Positions 1 to 7,462 of a stretch of 64,000 nucleotides of DNA are shown in pieces (positions within the stretch are counted from its first letter, which is position 1; each line of letters opens with the position of its first letter). The stretch is from positions 84,684-148,683 of the forward strand of contig PCAK01000005.1 of NCBI GenBank assembly GCA_002730525.1. Reading direction: 5' to 3'. The notes under the pieces are model-generated. The model worked only from the letters and a program-made list of their open reading frames with translations. It had not been told where the DNA came from and ran no database searches. Source of the stretch: Acidobacteriota bacterium. GTDB taxonomy: Bacteria; Acidobacteriota; Vicinamibacteria; Vicinamibacterales; UBA823. The position numbers and the translations under genes were made by a program.

Positions 1-110
1 ACCTGCGCCTGACAGCACCCGAAGACAAGACCAAACTCGACTTCACCGTGCTGCTGACCATGCAGACGATGAACTACCTACACAGCGGACGACACAAACT
101 CGCGTTATGA
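1..110 (+). CDS. 3' end of an unidentified upstream gene (partial)
   Basis: The frame starting at base 3 is open from the window edge to a TGA at 108-110. It encodes about 35 residues ending in SGRHKLAL, with the high-GC third-position bias of the neighbouring genes. The stop overlaps the ATG of the next gene (107-109) as ATGA, so the two are probably translationally coupled in one operon. Too little of the protein is present to name a family. It may be a partner of the downstream ATP-grasp enzyme. Confidence 0.55.
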   Translation, partial: LRLTAPEDKTKLDFTVLLTMQTMNYLHSGRHKLAL

Positions 111-1129
111 GAAACCTCCGGGTGTTGGCCTTGATGCACGACTACATGGTGCCGCCGGCCGAAACGGCGGGCCATGACCTCGCGACGGTCCAGTGGAAGA
201 CCGAGTACGACGTGCTGTCGACGCTGGCCGATCTGGGCCACGAGGTGCAGCAGCTCGGGGTCAAGGACGAGTTGAGCGGCATCCGTCAGGCGATCACTGA
301 CGGGAACCCGCACATCGCCTTCAACTTGCTCGAGGCCTTCCACGAGGTCGGCTCGTTCGATCAGAATCTCGTCGCCTACCTCGAATTGCTCCGCATGCCC
401 TACACCGGCTGCAATCCGCGAGGGCTCCTGCTGTCACGCGACAAGGCACTGTCGAAGAAGCTGCTGGCCTACCATCGAATTTCCATTCCCGACTTTGCAG
501 TCTGCCGAACCGGGCGCGCCGTGAAGCGGCCGAAACGGATGGGCTTCCCGCTCATCGTGAAATCGCTGACGCAGGACGCCTCCATGGGCATCTCGCAAGC
601 CTCCGTTGTTCGGGATGATGCCAAGCTGGCCGAGCGGGTCCGGTTCATCCACAAAAGCATCGGGACCGACGCCATCATCGAGCAGTTCGTCGAGGGCCGT
701 GAATTGTACGTCGGCGTCCTGGGCAACCACCGGCTGAAGTGTTTTCCGATCTGGGAGCTGAAGTTCACGAAGATGCCCGACGACGTCCACCGGATCGCGA
801 CCGAACGCGTGAAGTGGAGCCACAAGTATCAGCGGAAGCACGGCATCAAGGCCGGAGCGGCCAAGGGGATCTCGGCGGAGCTGACGACACGCATCTACCG
901 CGTCTGCCGCCGCGTCTACCGGACCCTCGAGCTGAGCGGCTATGCCCGGATCGATATCCGGCTCGCCGAGGATGGGCGATTCTACGTACTGGAAGCGAAC
1001 CCCAACCCGCAGATCGCCTTCGGGGAGGACTTCGCCGAGTCGGCGGAAAACGCGGGCCTGTCGTACGAGAAGCTGCTGCAGCGGATTCTCAACGTCGGCC
1101 TCCACTGGCGACCGGAACACAAGGGATAG
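107..1129 (+). CDS. ATP-grasp ligase, D-alanine--D-alanine ligase-like
   Basis: A 340-residue protein of the ATP-grasp superfamily, closest in layout to D-Ala-D-Ala ligases. The N-terminal half has the pre-ATP-grasp fold, including a YTGCNPRGLLLSRDK segment typical of this family (about residues 98-112). The ATP-binding part contains FPLIVKSLTQDASMGIS (about 146-162) and IEQFVEGRELYVGVLG. The C-terminal metal site lies in the RIDIRLAEDGRFYVLEANPNP region, with the usual Asp and the Glu-x-Asn pair. Such enzymes form an amide or peptide bond through an acyl-phosphate. It is not beside mur or fts genes, so it may be a stand-alone dipeptide or amino-acid ligase rather than the cell-wall Ddl. The start overlaps the preceding stop. 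Confidence 0.8.
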   Translation: MRNLRVLALMHDYMVPPAETAGHDLATVQWKTEYDVLSTLADLGHEVQQLGVKDELSGIRQAITDGNPHIAFNLLEAFHEVGSFDQNLVAYLELLRMPYTGCNPRGLLLSRDKALSKKLLAYHRISIPDFAVCRTGRAVKRPKRMGFPLIVKSLTQDASMGISQASVVRDDAKLAERVRFIHKSIGTDAIIEQFVEGRELYVGVLGNHRLKCFPIWELKFTKMPDDVHRIATERVKWSHKYQRKHGIKAGAAKGISAELTTRIYRVCRRVYRTLELSGYARIDIRLAEDGRFYVLEANPNPQIAFGEDFAESAENAGLSYEKLLQRILNVGLHWRPEHKG

Positions 1130-1156
1130 GCGTCGAACAGCCGATCCGCGGGTCGC

Positions 1157-2257
1157 TCACCAGACGCGAGCGATCGCCTCGCCGATCAGGTAGCCCACCG
1201 CAGCGACTCCGAAGCCGACGAGGAACATGTCGCGGCCGCTCACCCAGACACTCCGGCCGGTGAAGATGCTTCGGGCGCCGCCAATGGCGAAATGCGCAGC
1301 CATGCTGGCGACGAGCGAGACCCAGAGCGCCATTCCGACCTCCAGCAGCAGGAACGGCACGATCGGAATCAAGGCGCCGACGGCCGTGGCACTCCCTGTC
1401 ACCCAGCCGTCGATCGCCGGAGAGAGGTCGGCTTGGCGCAGCTGCAGTTCCTCCCGCACCTTCGCCTCGAGCGCCTGGGCCGGGTCGCGCATCAGGGTGC
1501 TGGCAGTCTCCTTCGCGCGATCGGCCGTCATCCCTTTCGCCTCGTAGATAAGCGCCAGCTCTTCTTCCTCCACGTCGGGCATCAGCTCCAACTCAAGGCG
1601 CTCCATCTCGATCTGATGCGCGTGCACCTCGGCCTCGCTCTTCGCGGCCAGATAGCCACTCGAACCCATCGAGAGTGCGTCGGCGATCGCGCCGGCGATG
1701 CCGGTGATGACCACCACCTGTGGGCCGACCGAAGCGCCGATCACACCGGCGACCAGGCCAAGGTTCGCGGTCAGGCCGTCGTTGAACCCGTAGACGACGC
1801 TGCGAAGATACCCGCCGCCACCGCCGGCGTGCCACGGCTCACCCTCGCGGCCCAGCAGACTCGACAGCTCTCGCGCGTGCTCGGCTGATTCGGTCGCGAT
1901 CTGGAACGCGGCGTCATGGACGGGCGCGATGTCGCTCCCCTGCGCCAACCGGAGATACGCGGTCACTTCGCGCCCCTCCTCCGCCAGGATCATGGGCAGC
2001 ACCGTGGCGGTGCCGAACCGGCGCGCGACCCAGGCCAGCAGACGCGTCCGGCACGACAGCCGGTGAGAGGGCGTCGGCTGCTCATGCTCCGCGAACAACG
2101 CCTCCCACTTCTCCACGTGGCGGTCCTCGACCGACGCGAGGCGTTCGAACAGATCGCGTCGCACGTCGTCGACCTCGACGGCGGCAAGAGCGCGGTAGAG
2201 AAACGCCGCGTCGCGCTCGTCGCGATAGTGCTCGACCCAGAGCGGATCGGCAGACAC
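1157..2257 (-). CDS. MbfA-like ferritin-like/VIT1 membrane iron transporter
   Basis: A two-domain protein of about 366 residues. The N-terminal 140 residues form a ferritin-like (rubrerythrin/Erv) domain with Glu- and ExxH-type iron ligands (for example VEDRHVEKWEALFAEH). The C-terminal half is a VIT1/CCC1 domain with hydrophobic membrane segments and the characteristic YGFNDGLTANLGLVAGV start. Family members such as MbfA export iron across the inner membrane and use the ferritin domain to sense or deliver it. I prefer the GTG at 2257, two bases after the stop of the upstream gene. An ATG at 2311 is in frame, but its extra residues read like the antisense or alternate frame of the preceding gene. 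It is the last gene of a minus-strand cluster with a cupredoxin and a cytochrome. Confidence 0.85.
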   Translation of the reverse strand: MSADPLWVEHYRDERDAAFLYRALAAVEVDDVRRDLFERLASVEDRHVEKWEALFAEHEQPTPSHRLSCRTRLLAWVARRFGTATVLPMILAEEGREVTAYLRLAQGSDIAPVHDAAFQIATESAEHARELSSLLGREGEPWHAGGGGGYLRSVVYGFNDGLTANLGLVAGVIGASVGPQVVVITGIAGAIADALSMGSSGYLAAKSEAEVHAHQIEMERLELELMPDVEEEELALIYEAKGMTADRAKETASTLMRDPAQALEAKVREELQLRQADLSPAIDGWVTGSATAVGALIPIVPFLLLEVGMALWVSLVASMAAHFAIGGARSIFTGRSVWVSGRDMFLVGFGVAAVGYLIGEAIARVW

Positions 2258-2258
2258 G

Positions 2259-2825
2259 CTACGGTTCGGCTCCCGCGGCCGACCGGAAGTCGACGAGCAC
2301 GTCGGCGACACCGGCGGCCGGCACGGTCACGGTCTGGGAGGTCCCCTCCAGCACCTCGTGCCAGAATCGGAGCTCATAGGTCCCGGGCGGCACGCCGTCG
2401 AGCCGAAACGACCCGTCCGCCTCGGAAACCGCGGTACGATCGACGGAGGCCATGATGAATCCCCGCATCCACGTGTGCGTGTCGCAGGCCAGCCGTACGA
2501 GGCCTCGGGCCGTCAGCTGACGCCTGATCGTCAGCCCCGCCATCGGGATGGCGATATTGAAGAGCGAGCGCCCATCCTCGGCATAGGCATGGCTGGTGTG
2601 CAGCACGTTGTCGACGCTCGTCAGGTCGATCGCGCCCCCGGGGCGTGACACCTGGACCCGCGGACGGAAGAGGCACCCCTCGTTCGACACCTCGATCGGC
2701 GGCGCCTCGGCCGGAGCCGTGAGGCCGACGACGGTCACGACGGCGTTCGCCAGCCCGCCCTCGGCATCGACGACGATCGACTCGTCAGGCACGGTCTGTC
2801 CGCAGACCTCCGGGTTGGCCGTCAC
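2259..2825 (-). CDS. Cupredoxin-like protein with carboxypeptidase-regulatory-like C-terminus
   Basis: About 188 residues. The middle region has a type-1 copper-like arrangement: a His in DNVLHTSHAY, then Cys, His and Met in LACDTHTWMRGF. The last 60 residues (ADGSFRLDGVPPGTYELRFWHE) are a prealbumin-like carboxypeptidase regulatory domain. Such proteins are often labelled methylamine-utilisation or plastocyanin-like and carry electrons outside the inner membrane. The start is uncertain. A GTG at 2825 gives a protein with no signal peptide, and the frame stays open to 2906. Both choices overlap the 3' end of the cytochrome gene out of frame, so a leader may have been lost. Confidence 0.65.
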   Translation of the reverse strand: MTANPEVCGQTVPDESIVVDAEGGLANAVVTVVGLTAPAEAPPIEVSNEGCLFRPRVQVSRPGGAIDLTSVDNVLHTSHAYAEDGRSLFNIAIPMAGLTIRRQLTARGLVRLACDTHTWMRGFIMASVDRTAVSEADGSFRLDGVPPGTYELRFWHEVLEGTSQTVTVPAAGVADVLVDFRSAAGAEP

Positions 2826-3870
2826 CCGGATCGCGATACTCCCATAGCAGATACCCCACCCACTGGATGTGTTGGTGCTGTCGGTTGACAATCGGAATCC
2901 GCACACCCGCCGCCGCGGCGATCGCTCCGGTCCGTGTGAGCCCCTTGCGAATCTGCGGTGTCACGGCGAGTCGCTCGTCAATCCCATTGAGTTCGAGACC
3001 AATCGACCAGGTGCTCGGCAGCCCGGAGAGATCACGGCCGCCGTAGACGTTGTAGACGACCGCGGTCGCCTCGCCCGGATCCCGGGTCGGCACCTCGACC
3101 TTCAGCTGGGTCTGAAGCGTGAAGTCTCTCAGTGCAAAGCCCGCCGACAGATACGGCTCCAAGACGGTCGTGCCGCCGCCGAGGCCGAGCCCTTCACTAC
3201 CGGTTGGCGTCTTCACCTCGAAACCACCGCTGAAGATCCGCGTCGACGCGCGGTCGGTGTAGAGGACGTACTTCGCGGCCACCGTGATGTCACCGAGCCC
3301 GGCTGCCCGCTCACCGTTAGGACTCGCCGTCTGCAACGGCAGCCCGACCTCGACATGACCGCGCCGTCCGACCCGGCGTTCATAGACCATCTTGATCCGT
3401 GCCGACGCCCCGTCGTCATCGTCGCCGTGCGACACCGCCGGCAGGATGACGACCTCATTCTCGGGAAACGCCTTCTCGGTGAAGATCGGCCGAGAGAAAT
3501 TCACGTTTCCGAGCGGCCACCGCGGCTCCGTGCAGAATCCACGGATGTACCCGACGAGCACGCGGATCTGATCGTCGTCGAGCGCCTCGCCGTATCCCGG
3601 CATCTGCGATGACAGGCCGGCCACCGGTCCACCCCGCGCGATCACGAGCTCCCAGTCGGCGTCGGGTTCGGGCGTCGTTACCGCACAATCGGTGAAATCC
3701 ATCGGCTCGACCGTAATCGTCGCCACCGCAACTTGACCGGTACCGTCCTCGGCGTGGCAGCTGGCGCACCACGCGGAGTACATTTCGCTCGGCAACGTGG
3801 GAACTTGTGCGCTGACGCTGACGGGAAACAGGAGAAGCAGGAGATGTGCGAGCCGACCGAACGCCACCAT
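2785..3870 (-). CDS. Cytochrome c domain fused to an outer-membrane beta-barrel-like domain
   Basis: 361 residues with a signal peptide (VAFGRLAHLLLLLFPVSVSAQ). A class I cytochrome c domain follows, with a single heme motif CASCH near residue 35 and a distal Met in SSQMPGYGEALDDDQIRVLVGYI. From about residue 130 the protein changes to alternating beta-strands resembling MetA-pathway-type or transporter-like barrels (RIKMVYERRVGRRGHVEVGLP, GLGDITVAAKYVLY, GLGLGGGTTVLEPYLSAGF). The heme domain would sit in the periplasm and the barrel in the outer membrane. The next gene is a cupredoxin, suggesting shared electron-transfer work. The exact role is unknown. Confidence 0.75.
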   Translation of the reverse strand: MVAFGRLAHLLLLLFPVSVSAQVPTLPSEMYSAWCASCHAEDGTGQVAVATITVEPMDFTDCAVTTPEPDADWELVIARGGPVAGLSSQMPGYGEALDDDQIRVLVGYIRGFCTEPRWPLGNVNFSRPIFTEKAFPENEVVILPAVSHGDDDDGASARIKMVYERRVGRRGHVEVGLPLQTASPNGERAAGLGDITVAAKYVLYTDRASTRIFSGGFEVKTPTGSEGLGLGGGTTVLEPYLSAGFALRDFTLQTQLKVEVPTRDPGEATAVVYNVYGGRDLSGLPSTWSIGLELNGIDERLAVTPQIRKGLTRTGAIAAAAGVRIPIVNRQHQHIQWVGYLLWEYRDPGDGQPGGLRTDRA

Positions 3871-3910
3871 ACGACTCCACTATAGGAAGTCGTTCGCATG
3901 AACGCAACGC

Positions 3911-3948
3911 GGAAACACGTCTCTGGACTGAGGCTCAGTCTAGTTTCC
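3911..3948. repeat. Nested inverted repeat between the cytochrome and ABC genes
   Basis: GACTGAG (3926-3932) and CTCAGTC (3934-3940) form a perfect 7-bp inverted repeat around one base. They are enclosed by GGAAAC (3911-3916) and GTTTCC (3943-3948). It lies 3' of the minus-strand ABC gene and 5' of the minus-strand cytochrome gene. It could be a terminator hairpin for the former or an operator for the latter. There is no T-run on either side, so a classical intrinsic terminator is not supported. Confidence 0.5.
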
Positions 3949-3968
3949 GCCGCATCGCGCCACGACCG

Positions 3969-5810
3969 CTAGAGCGATCTGGCGTTACCGGCAGGCACCG
4001 CCGGCGTGGGCGGTAGGTCGGGCGTGAAGTCTTCGCCGGGATTGATGAAGCGATCGCGCTCGAGCCGGTACTGCTTCTCGTAGAGCTGGCGGTAGCGTCC
4101 GTCGAGCGCCAGCAACTCGTCATGCGTACCTCGTTCGACGATCTCACCACCCTCGATGACGAGAATCTGATCGGCACTCTGAATCGTCGACAGTCGATGC
4201 GCGATGACGAAGGTCGTTCGCCCATGGCGCAGGCGGCGCAGCCCGTCCTGAATGAAGCCCTCGCTCTCGCTGTCGAGGCTCGACGTGGCCTCGTCCAGAA
4301 TCAGGATGCGTGGATCGGCGAGAATCGCCCGGGCGATGGCCACGCGCTGCCGCTGCCCCCCCGACAGCTTCACGCCCCGCTCACCCACGACCGTGTCGTA
4401 CCCCTGCTCCAGTTCCTGGATGAACTCGTCGCAGTGCGCGATCCGACTCACGTCGCGGATCTCCTCGGGCGTCGCGTCGGGCCGCGCGAATCGAATGTTT
4501 TCGGCCACGGTACCGTCGAAGAGGAAGTTCTCCTGCAGGACCACGCCGATATGTCGACGGTAGTCCCGGAGCCGAAGCGACGCCAGGTCGAGCCCATCCA
4601 CCGTGACCCGACCTGACTTGGGTCGATTGAACACCAGGATCATGCTGATCATCGTGCTCTTGCCCGACCCACTCGATCCGACCAGCGCCGTGGTCGTGCC
4701 CGCCGGCGCCACGAACGACACGTCGCGCAGGACCGGCACGCCGTCGGTGTACTCGAACCAGACGTGCTCGCAGGTCACGTCGCCGTGGACCTCGGGAACC
4801 GGCTGCCGGTCCGCGTCCTCCTCGTCTTCGGTCGCCATCTGGCGGATCTCCCGGATCCGATCAAGGCCCGCGAATGCTTCCGTAATCTGCGTGCCGATTG
4901 ACGCAATCTGCACGAGCGGTGCCGCCATGAGACCCGTGAAGAAAATGTAGGCGATGAAGTCTCCGAGTGTCATCGTCCCGGCGAGAATGGCCCGGCCACC
5001 GACGAGAATCATCAGCACGCCGATCGCCCCGATGACCAGCGTCGAGACCGCGGTGATCCCCGACACACCGGTGATCGACTTGGCGACGTTGCGCAGCAGC
5101 CGGTGCGCGCCGTTCGCGAAGATCCGCTGCTCACGCCGTTCCACCGTGTAGGCCTTGACGATCCGGATGCCACCCAGCGTCTCGTTCAGCCGACCTGTCA
5201 CCTCGGCGTTGATCTTGCCCCGCTCGCGAAACAACGGCCGGAGTCGCTTGAAGGCGGTGGCCATCGTTCCGGCGAACGCGAGGAGGATCAACAAGGTGAC
5301 GAGGGTCAGCTGCCAGTTCAGGTAGAAGAGCACGCCCAGCGCGATGACAGCGGTGACCAGACCGCCGGTCAGCTGCGCGAGTCCGGTGCCCACCAGGTTC
5401 CGGATCCCCTCGGCGTCGGTCATGATCCGGGAAATCAGGACGCCGGTCTTCGTGGAATCGAAGTAGCCGATCGGGAGGCGGGTGACGTGCACCTGCACGC
5501 GCTTCCGCATGTCGGTAATGGCGCGCTGGGCCGCGACGCCAAGGACCTGTGACAGCGCGAACACCGTCGCCGCCTGGACCACCGCCGACACGCCCACGGC
5601 CAGCGCCAGCGTTGGCAGCAGGTCGCCGCGCTGATTGGCGATCACGTCGTCGATCAGAAACTTCGATGACGCGGGCAACACCAGGCCCGACAACCGGTTC
5701 ACCAGCATCAACCCCAGGCCGAGCGCAAGCCGGTGACGGTGCGCGTACACCAGTTCGCGGGCTTCCACCCACGCACCGCTCGTCGTGTCCTGTTGCTTCT
5801 CGGTCGACAT
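3969..5810 (-). CDS. ABC exporter half-transporter (MsbA/MDR type)
   Basis: About 613 residues combining an N-terminal six-helix type I exporter domain and a C-terminal nucleotide-binding domain. The NBD has Walker A GSSGSGKSTM, signature LSGGQRQRVAIARAI, Walker B ILILDEATSSLD with the catalytic Glu intact, and the switch His in IAHRLST. This complete site set fits a homodimeric lipid or drug exporter of the inner membrane. I chose ATG at 5810 (MSTEKQQ). A GTG at 5843 is in frame but would extend into the intergenic palindrome region. The gene is divergent from dinB and alone in its operon. The substrate cannot be told from sequence. Confidence 0.85.
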   Translation of the reverse strand: MSTEKQQDTTSGAWVEARELVYAHRHRLALGLGLMLVNRLSGLVLPASSKFLIDDVIANQRGDLLPTLALAVGVSAVVQAATVFALSQVLGVAAQRAITDMRKRVQVHVTRLPIGYFDSTKTGVLISRIMTDAEGIRNLVGTGLAQLTGGLVTAVIALGVLFYLNWQLTLVTLLILLAFAGTMATAFKRLRPLFRERGKINAEVTGRLNETLGGIRIVKAYTVERREQRIFANGAHRLLRNVAKSITGVSGITAVSTLVIGAIGVLMILVGGRAILAGTMTLGDFIAYIFFTGLMAAPLVQIASIGTQITEAFAGLDRIREIRQMATEDEEDADRQPVPEVHGDVTCEHVWFEYTDGVPVLRDVSFVAPAGTTTALVGSSGSGKSTMISMILVFNRPKSGRVTVDGLDLASLRLRDYRRHIGVVLQENFLFDGTVAENIRFARPDATPEEIRDVSRIAHCDEFIQELEQGYDTVVGERGVKLSGGQRQRVAIARAILADPRILILDEATSSLDSESEGFIQDGLRRLRHGRTTFVIAHRLSTIQSADQILVIEGGEIVERGTHDELLALDGRYRQLYEKQYRLERDRFINPGEDFTPDLPPTPAVPAGNARSL

Positions 5811-5850
5811 CACTCGTTCGCGTGCAGCGCCGCTGGACGCCACTCCACCA

Positions 5851-5865
5851 TACTACCGCGTAGTA
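5851..5865. promoter_or_regulatory. Palindrome in the dinB/ABC divergent promoter
   Basis: TACTAC and GTAGTA form a perfect 6-bp inverted repeat with a 3-base centre, 11 bp before the dinB GTG. Its position between divergent genes and next to a translesion polymerase fits a repressor site, possibly SOS-type. No LexA consensus for this phylum is available to me, so the regulator is unknown. Confidence 0.4.
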
Positions 5866-5875
5866 CACTCGGCGG

Positions 5876-6988
5876 GTGACCGACAGTGCCCGTCGCATCG
5901 TGCACGTCGACATGGATGCGTTCTACGCGTCGGTCGAACAACGCGACGACCCATCGCTGGCGGGCAAGCCGGTCGCCGTCGGTGGACGTCCGGAGCGGCG
6001 CGGCGTGGTCGCCGCGGCCAGCTACGAGGCGCGCGAGTTCGGCGTGCGGTCGGCGATGGCGATGGCCAGGGCCGTGCGACTCTGCCCGTCGCTCGCGATA
6101 GTGCGACCCGACTTCTCGAAGTACCGGGCCGTGTCCAAGGAGGTCTTTGGGATCTTCCGCGAGGCGACGCACCTCGTGGAACCGCTGTCGCTCGACGAGG
6201 CCTACCTGGACGTAACGATCAACGCCTGGGGCGAACCGCTCGCGACGACCGTCGCCAAGCGGATCAAGGCCCGCATTCTGGAACGCACGTGCCTCACCGC
6301 TTCGGCCGGCGTCGCCCCCAACAAGTTCATTGCCAAGATCGCCTCGGGATGGCAAAAACCCGATGGGTTGACCGTCGTGCCGCACGCCCGCGTCGAAGCC
6401 TTCTTGCAGAAGCTGCCCGTCGAGGCGCTGTGGGGCGTCGGCCCCGTCACCGCGGGCAAGCTCAGGGCCCGCGGCATCGAGCGGCTGGTCGACGTCCGCG
6501 AGGTCGAGCTCGATGCGCTCCGCGAGACCGTAGGGCGATGGGCTGAATCGCTGCAGCGGCTGGCGTGGGGCCAGGACGAGCGCCCGGTCGTCATCAATCG
6601 GCCGTCCAAGTCCGCCGGTTCGGAGCGGACCTTCGCCGAGGACCTGATCGACCTCGAGACGATCCGCGCCGAGATCGATGGCTTGGCGCGCCGGGGTACC
6701 GACTGGATGGCCCGGAAGGGGCGGACGGCACGCACCGTCACCCTCAAGTTGCGCTACAACGACTTCACGACGATCACGCGCCGCCATACGACGTCGCTGC
6801 CGACGCGCGACGCCGAGGCTATCGTCAAGCGCGCGCTCGCGCTGCTCGACCGCACCGAAGCTGGCGTCCGTGCGGTACGCCTGCTCGGGGTGACGATGCA
6901 CAACCTGACAACCGACGACGCACCCCCACCGGCCAATCGGCTTCCCCGGTTGCCGTTCGACGACCTCGAACCGTCCGGGCTGTTATGA
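5876..6988 (+). CDS. dinB: DNA polymerase IV (Y-family translesion polymerase)
   Basis: 370 residues starting at GTG. The Y-family motifs are all present: VDMDAFYASVEQ (metal-binding Asp, residues about 10-21), LSLDEAYLDV (catalytic Asp-Glu), and SAGVAPNKFIAKIASGWQKPDG in the fingers. A helix-hairpin-helix thumb follows (VEALWGVGPVTAGKLRARGI), then the little-finger domain from about residue 245. The tail contains RLPRLPFDD, which may act as the beta-clamp binding peptide. The enzyme copies past damaged bases in the cytoplasm. A palindrome just upstream may serve as the damage-response operator. The next gene begins 8 bp after the stop. Confidence 0.93.
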   Translation: MTDSARRIVHVDMDAFYASVEQRDDPSLAGKPVAVGGRPERRGVVAAASYEAREFGVRSAMAMARAVRLCPSLAIVRPDFSKYRAVSKEVFGIFREATHLVEPLSLDEAYLDVTINAWGEPLATTVAKRIKARILERTCLTASAGVAPNKFIAKIASGWQKPDGLTVVPHARVEAFLQKLPVEALWGVGPVTAGKLRARGIERLVDVREVELDALRETVGRWAESLQRLAWGQDERPVVINRPSKSAGSERTFAEDLIDLETIRAEIDGLARRGTDWMARKGRTARTVTLKLRYNDFTTITRRHTTSLPTRDAEAIVKRALALLDRTEAGVRAVRLLGVTMHNLTTDDAPPPANRLPRLPFDDLEPSGLL

Positions 6989-6995
6989 TCGGAAC

Positions 6996-7226
6996 GTGCT
7001 AAACGGAACGCGCGAAGCCATCCTCAGGAGGGTCCAACCGATCAGCATTCACGGCCAGGTCTCCTGTGACGTCGTCTTCTCGGACTCCAACGACCCCGAG
7101 GGACCGGTGCACACCGCGCGGGTCGGCCCGGAAGCCATGGCCCACGGAATCGAGCCGGGTGACCCGATCAGCCTCGTCTACCTCATGGGCTCCGTGACGG
7201 CGGTGCGCCGGACCGTGCCGCGCTGA
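6996..7226 (+). CDS. Small conserved-looking protein, TOBE-like
   Basis: 76 residues from a GTG at 6996, 8 bp after dinB, so probably co-transcribed. The sequence alternates short beta-strands (QVSCDVVFSD, HTARVGPEAMAHGIEPGDPISLVY, SVTAVRR) in a way that resembles TOBE-type small-ligand domains. No catalytic motif, signal peptide or membrane segment is visible. Codon use matches its neighbours, which supports a real gene. The function is not known, and the TOBE resemblance is only a pattern impression. Confidence 0.55.
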   Translation: MLNGTREAILRRVQPISIHGQVSCDVVFSDSNDPEGPVHTARVGPEAMAHGIEPGDPISLVYLMGSVTAVRRTVPR

Positions 7227-7270
7227 GCGCGGCCGCCGTCGGCGCGCCATCTCTTCATCCCGTCATCTCT

Positions 7271-7462
7271 TCACCTCTTCAAGCGCTCGAGATGCTCGGC
7301 GTGATCGGTCTCCTTCGCCGGGATGTCCTCGAGACGCACGAGGATGGCGTGATTGAGTTCACCCGCGATGATAGCCTTGTCGACAGCGTCGGGCAGACGC
7401 CCGCATGAAGTCAGTGAATAACGAACGAGGAGCCATCGGATGTCAGAGCAGCGTTCACACAT
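7271..7462 (-). pseudogene. Antisense small ORF or gene fragment
   Basis: A minus-strand frame ends at 7271. Its last 41 residues (from LPDAVDKAIIAGELNHAILV to HAEHLERLKR) have strong G/C third positions and a helical, protein-like composition. The first 20 residues (MCERC...) do not show that codon bias and overlap the start of the M28 gene. This looks like the 3' remnant of a gene whose 5' part was replaced, or a 63-residue gene antisense to the peptidase start. No family is recognised. Confidence 0.3.
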
